The notes beneath the pieces were generated by a model. It searched no databases. It worked only from the letters and a program-made list of their open reading frames with translations, and had not been told where the DNA came from. From assembly GCA_001275005.1 (NCBI GenBank), contig JWZX01003253.1, positions 1-64,000 on the forward strand: a stretch of DNA of 64,000 bases, given 5' to 3'. The position numbers and the translations under genes were made by a program. This DNA comes from Chrysochromulina tobinii (taxonomy: Eukaryota > Haptophyta > Prymnesiales > Chrysochromulinaceae). Of this stretch, positions 56,013-64,000 are shown piece by piece; position 1 is the first letter of the stretch; every line of letters starts with the position of its first letter.

Positions 56013-58505
56013 ATGCTGACACCCGGGTATTCTTGTCTCCCGCCGCACGACGTGTATGCGTTCTGCAACGTCTCGCTTGCAGAGTCCACGCGTCTCGACG
56101 ATCTCATCGGCAAGCTCACTACAACCGAGCTCATCGGTCAGCTCTTCATGGATGCAGACCTCGCGTTCGGCAACACCACGTATCCAAACAGCAGCAAAGG
56201 CGATCTCAAATCGACGAGCGTGCCACGCCTGGGCATCGCCCAGTTCTCACACCTGGGCCAGGGCAGCGTCTACCGTGGCGCGTCTAACGGGTGCAACCTC
56301 AACTGCTGCACGGGCGGAAAACCGCCCTGCATCTTCGATCGGCCATACGCGACCGTCTTCCCACAGGGTACAGGCTTCGCGGCTTCCTTTGACACAAAGC
56401 TCGTCTTCGAGGCTGCAGTCGCCATCGCCGACGAATCGCGCTCGTTCCAGCGGTACGTCTCGAATCGCACGGTCGAGTACCGCTCCGGCGCATCGTCGGT
56501 GATCAACATCGCGCGGGATCCTCGTTGGGGCCGCGTGCCGGAGACGTACGGCGAGTGCCCAACCCTCACGGGAAAGCTCGCGGTCGCATTCAACAAGGGG
56601 CTCATGGGCTTCGCGTCGGCGACGAGCCGCGAACCACCAAGCGTGCTCAAGCTCCTCCCCGTCATGCGCCACTTCGCCGCGTATGCGGGGCCGGAACGGA
56701 CCCGGTTCAGCTTCAATGCGCGAGTCAACGAGAAAGACTTGGAGCTCACGTACTTGCCTGCGTGGCGCCGGCTGGTGCGTGAGGGCGCGCTCGTGGGCGT
56801 CATGTCGGCCATCAGCGCCCTCAACGGCGTCCCTGGCATCGCGCATCGGACGCTCCTCACACACGTGCTCCGTGACACGTGGCTGTATGAAGGCTTCGTC
56901 TTGTCGGACTGCGACACCTTCCCTTCGCTGCTTCCCGACACCTTCCCGTCGTGGGACTGGGCGGGTTCGGCCGAGCAGGCTGCTGCGGACGCGCTGGGAG
57001 CGGGCAACGATATCAACTGCGGCCCGGGCTTTGGAGCGCTGCTCAACGCGACGCGGCTGGGCTTCGTCAACCGATCCGTGATTGCACTCGCTGCGAGGCG
57101 CGTGCTTCGCATGCGCATGCGGGTGGGCGACTTGCAGCCACCGCAGACGGACCCGTGGTGGGAGCACGCGCCGCCGCTCTCGGTCGTAGGCTCGCCGGAG
57201 CATGGGGCCATTGTGGACGCTCTCGTCGCCGGAGGCACGACGTTGCTGCATCACACGCCCGGCACGCTGCCGATCGGTCCGCCCATATTTGGCAGCAAGG
57301 CGCGCACGCGAGCACGGGGGGCGGACACGGGGAGCGTGGCGGCAGCTGAGCCGACGGCCTCGTACACGATCGCTCTGATCGGCCCCTCGGCCGATGACGT
57401 TTCGATCCAAGCGCACACGTACCACGGGACTCCGTCCGAGTGGATCTCGCTGCGCACGGCGATGGAGGCAGAGCTCGGGGGACGTGCGACGCTCACCTTC
57501 GCGCCCGGCTGCGCGATCGACTCGCCGGAGACCTCGGGCTTCGCGGCGGCGCTCGCGCTCGCCCAGACGGCCGATGCGGTCGTGTACGCGGGTGGGCTGA
57601 ACAATGCACTCGAGGAGGAGGATACAGATCGCATGAGCTCCCTCGGTCTGCCCGGTGTGCAACTCTCGCTGGTCGAGGCGCTCCGCAACGCGACCGCCGC
57701 TCGGCGCGTGCCGCTCGTGACCTTGCTCGTGTCCGGAGGGCCCCTCGCCGTCCCTAGCCTCGTGCCGCCGAGCCCGACCGCCGTCGATGCGCTCCTATGG
57801 ACGAGTTACTATGGCCAGTCCGCACGGCCGCTCGCGCGCATACTGCTCGGTACGGCGCTGCCGACGGGGCGGCTGCCGTTCACGGTGCCCTACAACACCA
57901 GCAGCCTGCCCCCGATCGAGGACTATGACATGAACGCGCCGCCCGGCCGCACGTACCGCTATCTCGATGCCGGGCAGGCACCGCCGCTCTTTCCATTTGG
58001 GTTCGGGCTGACGCTCGGGCAACCTTGGGCACTCGAGCCGCTCCAGCCCTCGAGCCTACGGCTGACTCTTTCGGCTCTGCGCGCCGCTGCCGCCGAGCCT
58101 TGCACGGAGACGAGCGGGGCGGGCCTGCTGATCAGCACGCGCCTGAGCCGACCACGCTTGAGCGGGCTAGCAAACGGGCTAGCTGCCCATTCGACCGACC
58201 TGAGTGGTCCCGTGGGCCACTCCTTGCTGCTCTTTGGCGCCCTCCACAACCGCACAGGGGCGCGCTCCCCCTACCCGCGCCAGCAGCTGCTCGATGTGGT
58301 GAAGCCCCTCCTGCTTCCCGGCGACTCAACCTTGGTCACTCTGCGGGTGTGCGCGAGCGAGCTGCTCGAGGAAGGCCTCGGGCTCGATCGTCAGCCGCTG
58401 CCGAATACTCTCCGGCTTTGGGTGGGAGACGCTGCTCGAACATCGCTCGATCGTCAGGTCGATGTGCACATCGACTTGGACGAGTTCGAGGACGCGTGCG
58501 ATTGA
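56013..58505 (+). CDS. Glycoside hydrolase family 3 enzyme (beta-xylosidase-like)
   Basis: 830 aa from MLTPGYSCLPPHDV; the frame is open 13 codons upstream. The GH3 N-terminal barrel shows 'RLDDLIGKLTTTELIGQL', INIARDPRWGRVPETYGE and the nucleophile Asp299 in GFVLSDCDTF, the form found in plant/fungal beta-xylosidase and arabinofuranosidase. The C-terminal sandwich shows 'VDALVAGGTTLLHH', GPSADD and the fibronectin-III-like domain beginning RYLDAGQAPPLFPFGFGLT. Expected reaction: removal of terminal beta-linked sugars (xylose or glucose) from polysaccharides or glycoconjugates. 'CN', 'NCCTGGKPPC' and many N-x-S/T sites point to the secretory route, so a signal peptide in a missed 5' exon is likely. 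Confidence 0.9.
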   Translation: MLTPGYSCLPPHDVYAFCNVSLAESTRLDDLIGKLTTTELIGQLFMDADLAFGNTTYPNSSKGDLKSTSVPRLGIAQFSHLGQGSVYRGASNGCNLNCCTGGKPPCIFDRPYATVFPQGTGFAASFDTKLVFEAAVAIADESRSFQRYVSNRTVEYRSGASSVINIARDPRWGRVPETYGECPTLTGKLAVAFNKGLMGFASATSREPPSVLKLLPVMRHFAAYAGPERTRFSFNARVNEKDLELTYLPAWRRLVREGALVGVMSAISALNGVPGIAHRTLLTHVLRDTWLYEGFVLSDCDTFPSLLPDTFPSWDWAGSAEQAAADALGAGNDINCGPGFGALLNATRLGFVNRSVIALAARRVLRMRMRVGDLQPPQTDPWWEHAPPLSVVGSPEHGAIVDALVAGGTTLLHHTPGTLPIGPPIFGSKARTRARGADTGSVAAAEPTASYTIALIGPSADDVSIQAHTYHGTPSEWISLRTAMEAELGGRATLTFAPGCAIDSPETSGFAAALALAQTADAVVYAGGLNNALEEEDTDRMSSLGLPGVQLSLVEALRNATAARRVPLVTLLVSGGPLAVPSLVPPSPTAVDALLWTSYYGQSARPLARILLGTALPTGRLPFTVPYNTSSLPPIEDYDMNAPPGRTYRYLDAGQAPPLFPFGFGLTLGQPWALEPLQPSSLRLTLSALRAAAAEPCTETSGAGLLISTRLSRPRLSGLANGLAAHSTDLSGPVGHSLLLFGALHNRTGARSPYPRQQLLDVVKPLLLPGDSTLVTLRVCASELLEEGLGLDRQPLPNTLRLWVGDAARTSLDRQVDVHIDLDEFEDACD

Positions 58506-58771
58506 GGTGGCAGGTGCGAGGGGGCACATGTGTGTGATCGTGCTGACGAGAGGCTGCATGTCACTGTGGTCGAGGTTAGAAAGGAAGGAGGTGAAGCGCG
58601 TTTTTCCATGAGTTGCACGTCCTGTGAAGTGCACCGTCGACCTGGATTGACTGAACTGCTCAGAAATCTCACCAAATCACTCATCATAAAGTGGCCAGAT
58701 TTTCTTCGTCGATTTTCTTTGAGATTTTTGCAACGCATTCTCAGATTACTGACGCGCCACAAGCAGCGCCC

Positions 58772-61700
58772 ATGGTGCTGCCGCCCAACCTGGCTGCTCT
58801 CCTTTGCCTCGCGTTGACGTCGTCGCCGCCCAAGGTCCATACGACGACCCCATCCGCGCGCCGCCCCTTCCCGACCAAGACGCCCCGCGCCGCCACGCTC
58901 CAACTGAGCGCGCTGGGTCGGTCGGAGGATGCCAACACTCGCCGAGCCCGTGTGATGGCATCCGCGGCCAACAACGTGACGACGGCGCCGCCCGAGCTGG
59001 CGCCTTTCATCGAAACCCTTGCGAACCAACTGCCCTCCGCGTGGGCGTCGCTCCCCGAGGCCCTCCGCAAGTTCCTCCCCGACTATGAGCCCGACGAGGC
59101 GCTGGCGGGGAAGGACATGGCAGCCAAGGCGGCCGCGGAGGAGGCCGAGGCTGCGGCGCAGAAGGTGCTCGCGATGCGCGCCAAACGCATGGGGGCTGAG
59201 AGCGTCATGGCCGTCGAGACGTCCAAGAAGGAGCAGCACAACAACATCCTCACCACCTACGGAGCCGACTACGGGGCTGAGGCCCCCGCGCCCACAAGGG
59301 AGTATTCGAGCTCCTACGGGGTCGACGCTGGCGCCGGCGCGGGCGCCAGTGCTGGAGGGAGCACCCGTCAGGGCGGACCTCCCATCGACGAGGAGCGTCG
59401 CAATCGCTCGCCCGGGCTCCAGCGCAACTTTTACGACGTGCCTACTTCGGACTTCAAGCGGCCGCACGGCATGATGGGTGGCGTCGTCGGTGGCGGCGGC
59501 GGCGGCGGCGTCGGCGGCAGCAGCATGCCACCTGCTTCTCAGGCGCCTCCCTCCGACCAGGGGTCTGCGACGCCTTACGGCGTCGATTACGGCTTGCCGC
59601 CCGGCACCCAGTTCGGCGCGGAGACGCCGCTCGAGGGCCAGGCACGCGAGAGAGCGATGGCGGCTTTCAAGGCGCGAGCTGGCTCCGAGTCGCCGGCGGA
59701 CGTGTCGGCGCGCGTGCTGTCGATCCGTACGATGTACAGCGCGCTCAACGTGCCCGTGGACGCGTCGATGACGAGATGGACGGACGCGGAGCTCGGGGAG
59801 TACTTCGCGAGTGGAGGCCTCAATCGGCCAGGGATGCCCAAGCCGCAGCCGGGTCAAGCCCCCGAGGCGGCCCCATACGTGCCGCCACCCATCGACCAGG
59901 ATCGTCGCAGCCGCTCGCCGGGGCTGTCTCGCAACTTTTACGAGATTCCGACGGCGGATTTCAAGCGGCCGCACGGCGTGAGAGGGCCCCTGCCACCGGA
60001 CCCACCGCCTCCGGCTGCCGCGCCACCGTCGATGGCCTTCGGGGCCGAGTCCCCTGCGCCTGGGCGCGAGAGAGAGTACCAGGCGTATCAGGCGGCGCAG
60101 GGCGGTGCTGGCCAGAGCATGGGGGGGGGCTCGAGCTTCACACCGCCAGCCTCGAGCTTCACACCGCCCCCGATCGATCAGGAGCGTCGCAATCGCTCAC
60201 CCGGCCTCTCGCGCAACTTTTACGAGATCTCGACCTCAGACTTCAAGCGGCCGCACGGCATGAGAGGTCCGATGCCGCCCGAGGCGCCACCGCCATCGGC
60301 TGCCGCGCCGCCGATGACCTTCGGGGCACCGGCGCCTGCGCCAGCCTTTCCTGGCATGGGGGGTCCAATACCAGGCCAAAACTACCAGGTTGAACGAGCC
60401 ACGTCATATCAGCCGGGCGGTCCTGGTCAGAGCATGGGAGCCTTCCCCAGTGGAGCCTTCCCCAGCTTCACGCCACCGCCAGTCGACGAAGATCGTCGCA
60501 ATCGTTCGCCAGGCATGCAGCGCAACTTTTACGACGTGCCTACTTCGGACTTCAAGCGGCCGCACGGCATGATGGGCCAAACGCCGCAGCCGCCAGCAGC
60601 CCTCGAGGCGCCGCCGGCTGCTGCGAACTATGGCGCCCAGCCAACGAATGCACCCTCGCAGTATGGAGCCACGAGCCCGACGGCTCCAGCCGCACAAAAT
60701 GGCGCGTCGATGCGCTTCCCAACGTCGGCAGCGACCAGGCGGCCCGTGCCACCGGCGGCAGCGACCACGCTCCCGGAGCCGGCATGGGCAGCGGCCGCTC
60801 CCTCCCAACAGCCAGCAGCACCGCTCAACGGGCCGGCTGTGCCCACGTGGGAGGCGTCGACGCCGCCGGTGCAGGCGGCGCCGGCGACAGCGCCTGGCGT
60901 GCAGTCGGCAGCAGCGGCGACTGCTGCGGCGGCGGCCCAGGCAGCGACTGCGGCGGCGGCGACCGAGGCAGCGACTGCGGCGGCGGCGACCGAGGCAGCG
61001 ACTGCGGCGGCGGCGGCCAAGGCAGCGGATGCGGCGGCGGCGACCGAGGCAGCGACTGCGGCGGCGGTGGCCAAGGCAGCGGATGCGGCGGCGGCGGCGG
61101 CGGCCGAGGCAGCGACTGCAGTGGCGGTGGCGGCTGCGGCGGCCGAGGCAGCGGCGTTGCAAGAACGGGTGGCGCGCCTTGAGGACTTTATCATACAGCT
61201 CGAGCGCTCGAACGAGGCGCTCGGTACGGCGTTGACGGACCTGCGCACGAAGGAGGAGGAGGCGAAGAGGGAGGCTGTCGAGGCACGTGCGAGGGAAGAG
61301 GCCCTCGCCCAACGGCTCGCGGCCCTCGACTACTACATCGCTCTCGATGCCGCGGTAGCTCCGGAGAGCGCCGCCGGCGGCGTCGTCACGATGGCCGAGT
61401 CGAGTGGGCGAGTGGGTGCCGGCACCGCAGCTGTGACCGGTGCCGCTTCCGTCGCCACTCCGGCAGTCACCGCCGCCGATGGCGACCTGTTCGTCTGGGA
61501 TGCGAGCCACGCGACCGCCCACGACCACGCGACCGCGGACGAGACCGCTGCCGCCCCTGCCACCCCCGCTGCGATGCCGCCCCCCTTGGCTGCTCCGACG
61601 GCCGCGCCCCAAGCTGCCCATCCCCAAGCTGCCCATGCCGCTTTCCCGGATCGGCCGTACGCGGGGTGGCAGCCGGGAGCTACTTCTCGGTGGCGGGCTG

Positions 61701-61978
61701 TGACGCCGGTGACGGCCGCTCCTGGCCCCCTGCCCAGCGCCAGCGACAACAGCGCGCGTGCGGCCGCCGCCAAGGCGGCCTGGCTCGCCTCACGGAGCAC
61801 CGGCCTGCCCAAATTTGGAAAGCCCAGAATGAGTGCTTCGGACGACATGCCACCGGAGGCTCCGTACCTGCCGCCGCCGCCCGCCGAGGACATGGTCGAG
61901 GCATCGATGCGTGCGATGCTCGATCAGCGCGGTGCACAGGCCTGGGCACAGGGCGCGCGGGCGCAGTACCATCGATGA
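58772..61978 (+). CDS. Disordered, probably plastid- or ER-targeted protein with four spaced copies of a 31-residue motif
   Basis: 1068 aa from MVLPPNLAALLCLALTSS, a signal-peptide-like leader followed by ~45 residues rich in Ser, Thr, Arg and Pro like a transit peptide. Then a short helical region (~80-145). The bulk is Pro/Gly/Ala-rich and predicted disordered, with four copies of a 31-residue motif at 203-233, 372-402, 466-496 and 569-599. Each has PPIDxxRRxRSPG, RNFYxxxTxDFKRPHG and little else conserved; start-to-start spacing is 169, 94 and 103 residues. Next an Ala/Thr-rich tract (~710-793), a coiled coil (~793-853, QERVARLEDFIIQLERSNEA) and a disordered tail. I do not recognise a family. 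The layout, sticker motifs on a long flexible chain plus an oligomerising coil, is that of condensate linkers such as the Rubisco linkers EPYC1 and PYCO1 (inference). Confidence 0.7.
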   Translation: MVLPPNLAALLCLALTSSPPKVHTTTPSARRPFPTKTPRAATLQLSALGRSEDANTRRARVMASAANNVTTAPPELAPFIETLANQLPSAWASLPEALRKFLPDYEPDEALAGKDMAAKAAAEEAEAAAQKVLAMRAKRMGAESVMAVETSKKEQHNNILTTYGADYGAEAPAPTREYSSSYGVDAGAGAGASAGGSTRQGGPPIDEERRNRSPGLQRNFYDVPTSDFKRPHGMMGGVVGGGGGGGVGGSSMPPASQAPPSDQGSATPYGVDYGLPPGTQFGAETPLEGQARERAMAAFKARAGSESPADVSARVLSIRTMYSALNVPVDASMTRWTDAELGEYFASGGLNRPGMPKPQPGQAPEAAPYVPPPIDQDRRSRSPGLSRNFYEIPTADFKRPHGVRGPLPPDPPPPAAAPPSMAFGAESPAPGREREYQAYQAAQGGAGQSMGGGSSFTPPASSFTPPPIDQERRNRSPGLSRNFYEISTSDFKRPHGMRGPMPPEAPPPSAAAPPMTFGAPAPAPAFPGMGGPIPGQNYQVERATSYQPGGPGQSMGAFPSGAFPSFTPPPVDEDRRNRSPGMQRNFYDVPTSDFKRPHGMMGQTPQPPAALEAPPAAANYGAQPTNAPSQYGATSPTAPAAQNGASMRFPTSAATRRPVPPAAATTLPEPAWAAAAPSQQPAAPLNGPAVPTWEASTPPVQAAPATAPGVQSAAAATAAAAAQAATAAAATEAATAAAATEAATAAAAAKAADAAAATEAATAAAVAKAADAAAAAAAEAATAVAVAAAAAEAAALQERVARLEDFIIQLERSNEALGTALTDLRTKEEEAKREAVEARAREEALAQRLAALDYYIALDAAVAPESAAGGVVTMAESSGRVGAGTAAVTGAASVATPAVTAADGDLFVWDASHATAHDHATADETAAAPATPAAMPPPLAAPTAAPQAAHPQAAHAAFPDRPYAGWQPGATSRWRAVTPVTAAPGPLPSASDNSARAAAAKAAWLASRSTGLPKFGKPRMSASDDMPPEAPYLPPPPAEDMVEASMRAMLDQRGAQAWAQGARAQYHR
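59378..60568 (+). repeat. Four dispersed 93-bp coding repeats
   Basis: 59378-59470, 59885-59977, 60167-60259 and 60476-60568. Each is 93 bp and ends TTCAAGCGGCCGCACGGC. Sequence between copies is not conserved in length or composition, so selection acts on the motif itself. The 3' third of copies 1 and 4 is identical over long stretches. Confidence 0.9.
60910..61150 (+). repeat. Imperfect GCGGCGACC-type repeat (Ala/Thr tract)
   Basis: Repeated GAGGCAGCGACTGCGGCGGC-like units encode (A)n-T-E-A-A-T segments; at the protein level AATAAAATEA recurs several times. Confidence 0.8.
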
Positions 61979-62278
61979 GTTCAAATGGCTTCACCTCGCA
62001 GCGCACCTCTCTCCAGTGTAGTAGATGCCATGCTCATGGGCGTGTGCTTGGGCAGTGACCTGTCGACTGTGCATGCGCCCGGATCTTCATCACGTTGCCG
62101 CGCGTTTTCATGTTAATAGGATCTCTGGTGTCTCGTGTATGTGGCTTTTAAAACTTGGATGTAGGGAAAACCCACACCCATAATAGGAAAACGACCCATA
62201 AAAGGATCGCAAGCCCAGTTCTCGTCCACCCAGAGCGTGCTCGCGCGCGTCGCCGAGGCCGAGTTCCCGGCTGCGGAC
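61979..62278. other. Intergenic region
   Basis: 300 bp. The frame of the next gene is open from 62165 without an ATG, and AAGCCCAG at 62211-62218 could be a splice acceptor, so a 5' exon of that gene may lie here or just upstream. Confidence 0.35.
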
Positions 62279-64000
62279 ATGCCAGCCGCTGTGGCAGCGC
62301 TAGCACTGGCGTCGTTCCTTGGAGTCGTTCCCTGGAAACCAGACGCATCTGCTTTGCAGGAGGCGGCTCATTCCTGGTTCGAGCAGAAAGCCCCGGTACC
62401 AGTGGCCAAGAAGGGTCCCCTGTCGCTCGATGATAAAGCTCCCAACCCGTATACGGCGTCAACGCCCCGCTATTTTTCTAACGCAGTGGACGAGGCCAAG
62501 TTTTACGAGAAAGTGGAAAAGGATAAGGAGGAGGCAGCGATTGCGGCCGAAAGAGCGGCGCAAAAGGCGAAGGCCGATGCGGCCGAGGAGGTCTTGATGG
62601 CGTCGTTAAAGGCCATCAAGGATGAGACGGAGGCGGCAAAGGCCAAGGCTAAAGAGGAGGCGGAGGCGTTGAAGGAGAAGGCGTTGAAGGAGAAGGCCGA
62701 TGCGGAGGCGCTGAAGGCCGATGCGGATGCGAAGAAGAAGCTCTGGCTGGAGGAGAAGGCCAAGAAGGATGCGGCGTGGGAGGAGAAGAAGGCGGCGGCG
62801 GCGATTCAGGGCAGCTGGCACTGGCCCGGGCCGAAAGGTACCGACGATGACCCGGAGGCCTCTCCGGGACCCGAGGCGGAAGCCGAGGCGCCCGAGGACA
62901 ATGCTCCCGAGCCGCCTAAGAAAGAGAAGAAAGACTGGGATGCGGAGAAGGCCAAGAAGGACGCTGCGTGGGAGGCCAAGAAGGCGCCGGAGAAAGCTCC
63001 CGTACCAGTGGCCGCAGCGCCTGCCTCCTCCGAAGAGACGGGCCGCGCGCAGGTGCTCGTCGTCGTCTCTGACCATGGAAGCGGCACCTCGACCTTTGGG
63101 AAAGCGCTCCAGACGCACCCGTGCATGTTTGACCTGGGGGAGACGTTCACTGCGAACTATCCGTGGTCGTCGACCAAGAACCTGAAGGCGTGCGGTGAGT
63201 CGCAGGACCGGAGTGCGATCTTCGACGCGGAGTCCGGTCTCCTCCTAAGGAAGAGTAACGATCAACTCTCGTCCAAGTTCGCAAGCAGCTTCGACGACAA
63301 GGAGATCCAGGTCGGGTCCAAGGCTGCGGACGGCGCCGATCCTTCTCTGTACGCGAACCTGCCCTACGACCTCGGCGAATACTTTGTCCGCATGCGCGAT
63401 CTCATCTGCAAGAACGTGCCCGAGAAAATGTGCGCCCCGTCGGAGTGCTCGATCACCGTCAAGATGTTCCCGCAATTCTTCGACGGCACCACGGGCGGAT
63501 TTTCGGATGCGGATGACAAGCCCTCGGAGTGCACGATTGCGCGAAACGATGCGGCTCTCAAGGCATGGAAGAAGGAGCTCGCGTCGATGACGGCCAACCC
63601 CAAGGTCGCGACGCTGGCCCTCATTCGGTACGAGCGCGACAGGCAGTTCTCCACCTTTCACCGGTTCACTGCTCCCGGCACCAAGTTTGACTGCAGCTTC
63701 CCGCGCAAACCCTACGACTTCGCCGTCGTGGCAAATCAGGTCGCCGACGGCCACATTCAGATTGAGAACTGCTGGACGGGTGCTGCCGGGGCCGCCGAGT
63801 GCCTCAAAAACGCGCTCAGCCTGGTCGGTCTGACGCCCGAGTTGATGGGCGACAAGGGTACGACGCTGATGACGGGTGGCACAAAAGAGAGCATCAGCAG
63901 CAAGGCCTCAAGCTGCTCTACCGACCCTGACGCCACCTTCGTGTCCGAGAAGAATGACGAGGTGAAAATGATCCATGGCGAGCTCACTACATTCTACTAC
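62279..64000 (+). CDS. Sulfotransferase-like protein with charged repeat stalk, 3' partial
   Basis: 574 codons from the ATG at 62279 to the window edge, no stop. A hydrophobic segment (MPAAVAALALASFLGVVPW) may be a signal anchor. A stalk of ~180 residues follows, rich in Ala, Lys and Glu, with recurring AKKDAAWE (two copies) and EALKEKA/EKADAEALKADA repeats: a long helix or coiled coil. The globular part begins VLVVVSDHGSGTSTFGKAL (~258), whose G-S-G-T-S-T resembles the phosphosulfate-binding loop, followed by THPCMFDLGETF, the usual sulfotransferase continuation, and many cysteines (lumenal type). Type II Golgi topology would fit a carbohydrate sulfotransferase. Substrate unknown; the C-terminus is outside the window. 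Confidence 0.65.
   Translation, partial: MPAAVAALALASFLGVVPWKPDASALQEAAHSWFEQKAPVPVAKKGPLSLDDKAPNPYTASTPRYFSNAVDEAKFYEKVEKDKEEAAIAAERAAQKAKADAAEEVLMASLKAIKDETEAAKAKAKEEAEALKEKALKEKADAEALKADADAKKKLWLEEKAKKDAAWEEKKAAAAIQGSWHWPGPKGTDDDPEASPGPEAEAEAPEDNAPEPPKKEKKDWDAEKAKKDAAWEAKKAPEKAPVPVAAAPASSEETGRAQVLVVVSDHGSGTSTFGKALQTHPCMFDLGETFTANYPWSSTKNLKACGESQDRSAIFDAESGLLLRKSNDQLSSKFASSFDDKEIQVGSKAADGADPSLYANLPYDLGEYFVRMRDLICKNVPEKMCAPSECSITVKMFPQFFDGTTGGFSDADDKPSECTIARNDAALKAWKKELASMTANPKVATLALIRYERDRQFSTFHRFTAPGTKFDCSFPRKPYDFAVVANQVADGHIQIENCWTGAAGAAECLKNALSLVGLTPELMGDKGTTLMTGGTKESISSKASSCSTDPDATFVSEKNDEVKMIHGELTTFYY

Noticed and set aside
60404-61636. 410-residue minus-strand frame opposite the spaced-motif protein
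   Set aside because: Arg/Cys-rich antisense translation of the Ala-rich tract; no independent support.

Overview
This is eukaryotic nuclear DNA, GC-rich and gene-dense, most likely from a unicellular alga with a secondary (complex) plastid; a haptophyte is my best guess. Reasons: genes read through with no intron or one short GT-AG intron (81-107 nt in the four I can model); the proteins are purely eukaryotic (NMD3, DPM3, HECT ligase, sphingosine-1-phosphate lyase, PP4 regulatory subunit); two proteins begin with signal-peptide-like leaders of the kind used for complex plastids; and there are many EF-hand fusions, a sulfotransferase-like protein and a DEMETER-type DNA glycosylase. Taxonomy is inference, not read from a marker gene. 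Proteins are placed at ATG codons even where the open frame extends further upstream.

Left part (1-8.1 kb): a repeat-protein gene (1100-5620) carries four copies of an ~85-residue unit. The first 312 bases of the window are an apparently exact copy of part of that array. Next come an N-terminally truncated UNC93-like transporter behind a nested inverted repeat, and a small two-exon gene. Then a 6.9-kb minus-strand gene (8.6-15.4 kb) encodes a DEMETER-like 5-methylcytosine glycosylase fused to GNAT, four PHD, HMG-box and J domains. It is divergent from a kelch/CUB membrane receptor-like gene (15.6-18.3 kb).

Middle (18.8-32 kb): DPM3 (two exons, 98 aa), a SPRY/EF-hand protein, a PPP4R4-like HEAT-repeat protein with a one-base frameshift, a HECT ubiquitin ligase with RanBP2, UBA/CUE and CW modules (two exons), and an NCKX-type exchanger with EF-hands in its loop. 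From 32.6 to 45.6 kb six genes lie on the minus strand: AFG1-like ATPase, a SAM methyltransferase, a PhyH-type dioxygenase, an EF-hand protein, NMD3 and sphingosine-1-phosphate lyase. The lyase is divergent from a thioredoxin fusion with 119 bp between starts.

Right part (46.8-64 kb): a plastid-type EF-hand protein, an 1811-aa membrane protein with EF-hands and a long decapeptide-repeat solenoid, a WW/zinc-peptidase protein, a GH3 glycosidase, a disordered protein with four spaced copies of a 31-residue motif (candidate condensate or pyrenoid linker), and a sulfotransferase-like gene running off the right edge.

The genes do not form one pathway. Recurrent themes are calcium sensing (five EF-hand proteins), chromatin and ubiquitin factors, lipid and glycan enzymes, and repeat-built scaffold proteins. 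The strongest candidates for something undescribed are the DEMETER mega-fusion, the spaced-motif protein at 58.8-62.0 kb and the decapeptide-repeat membrane protein.
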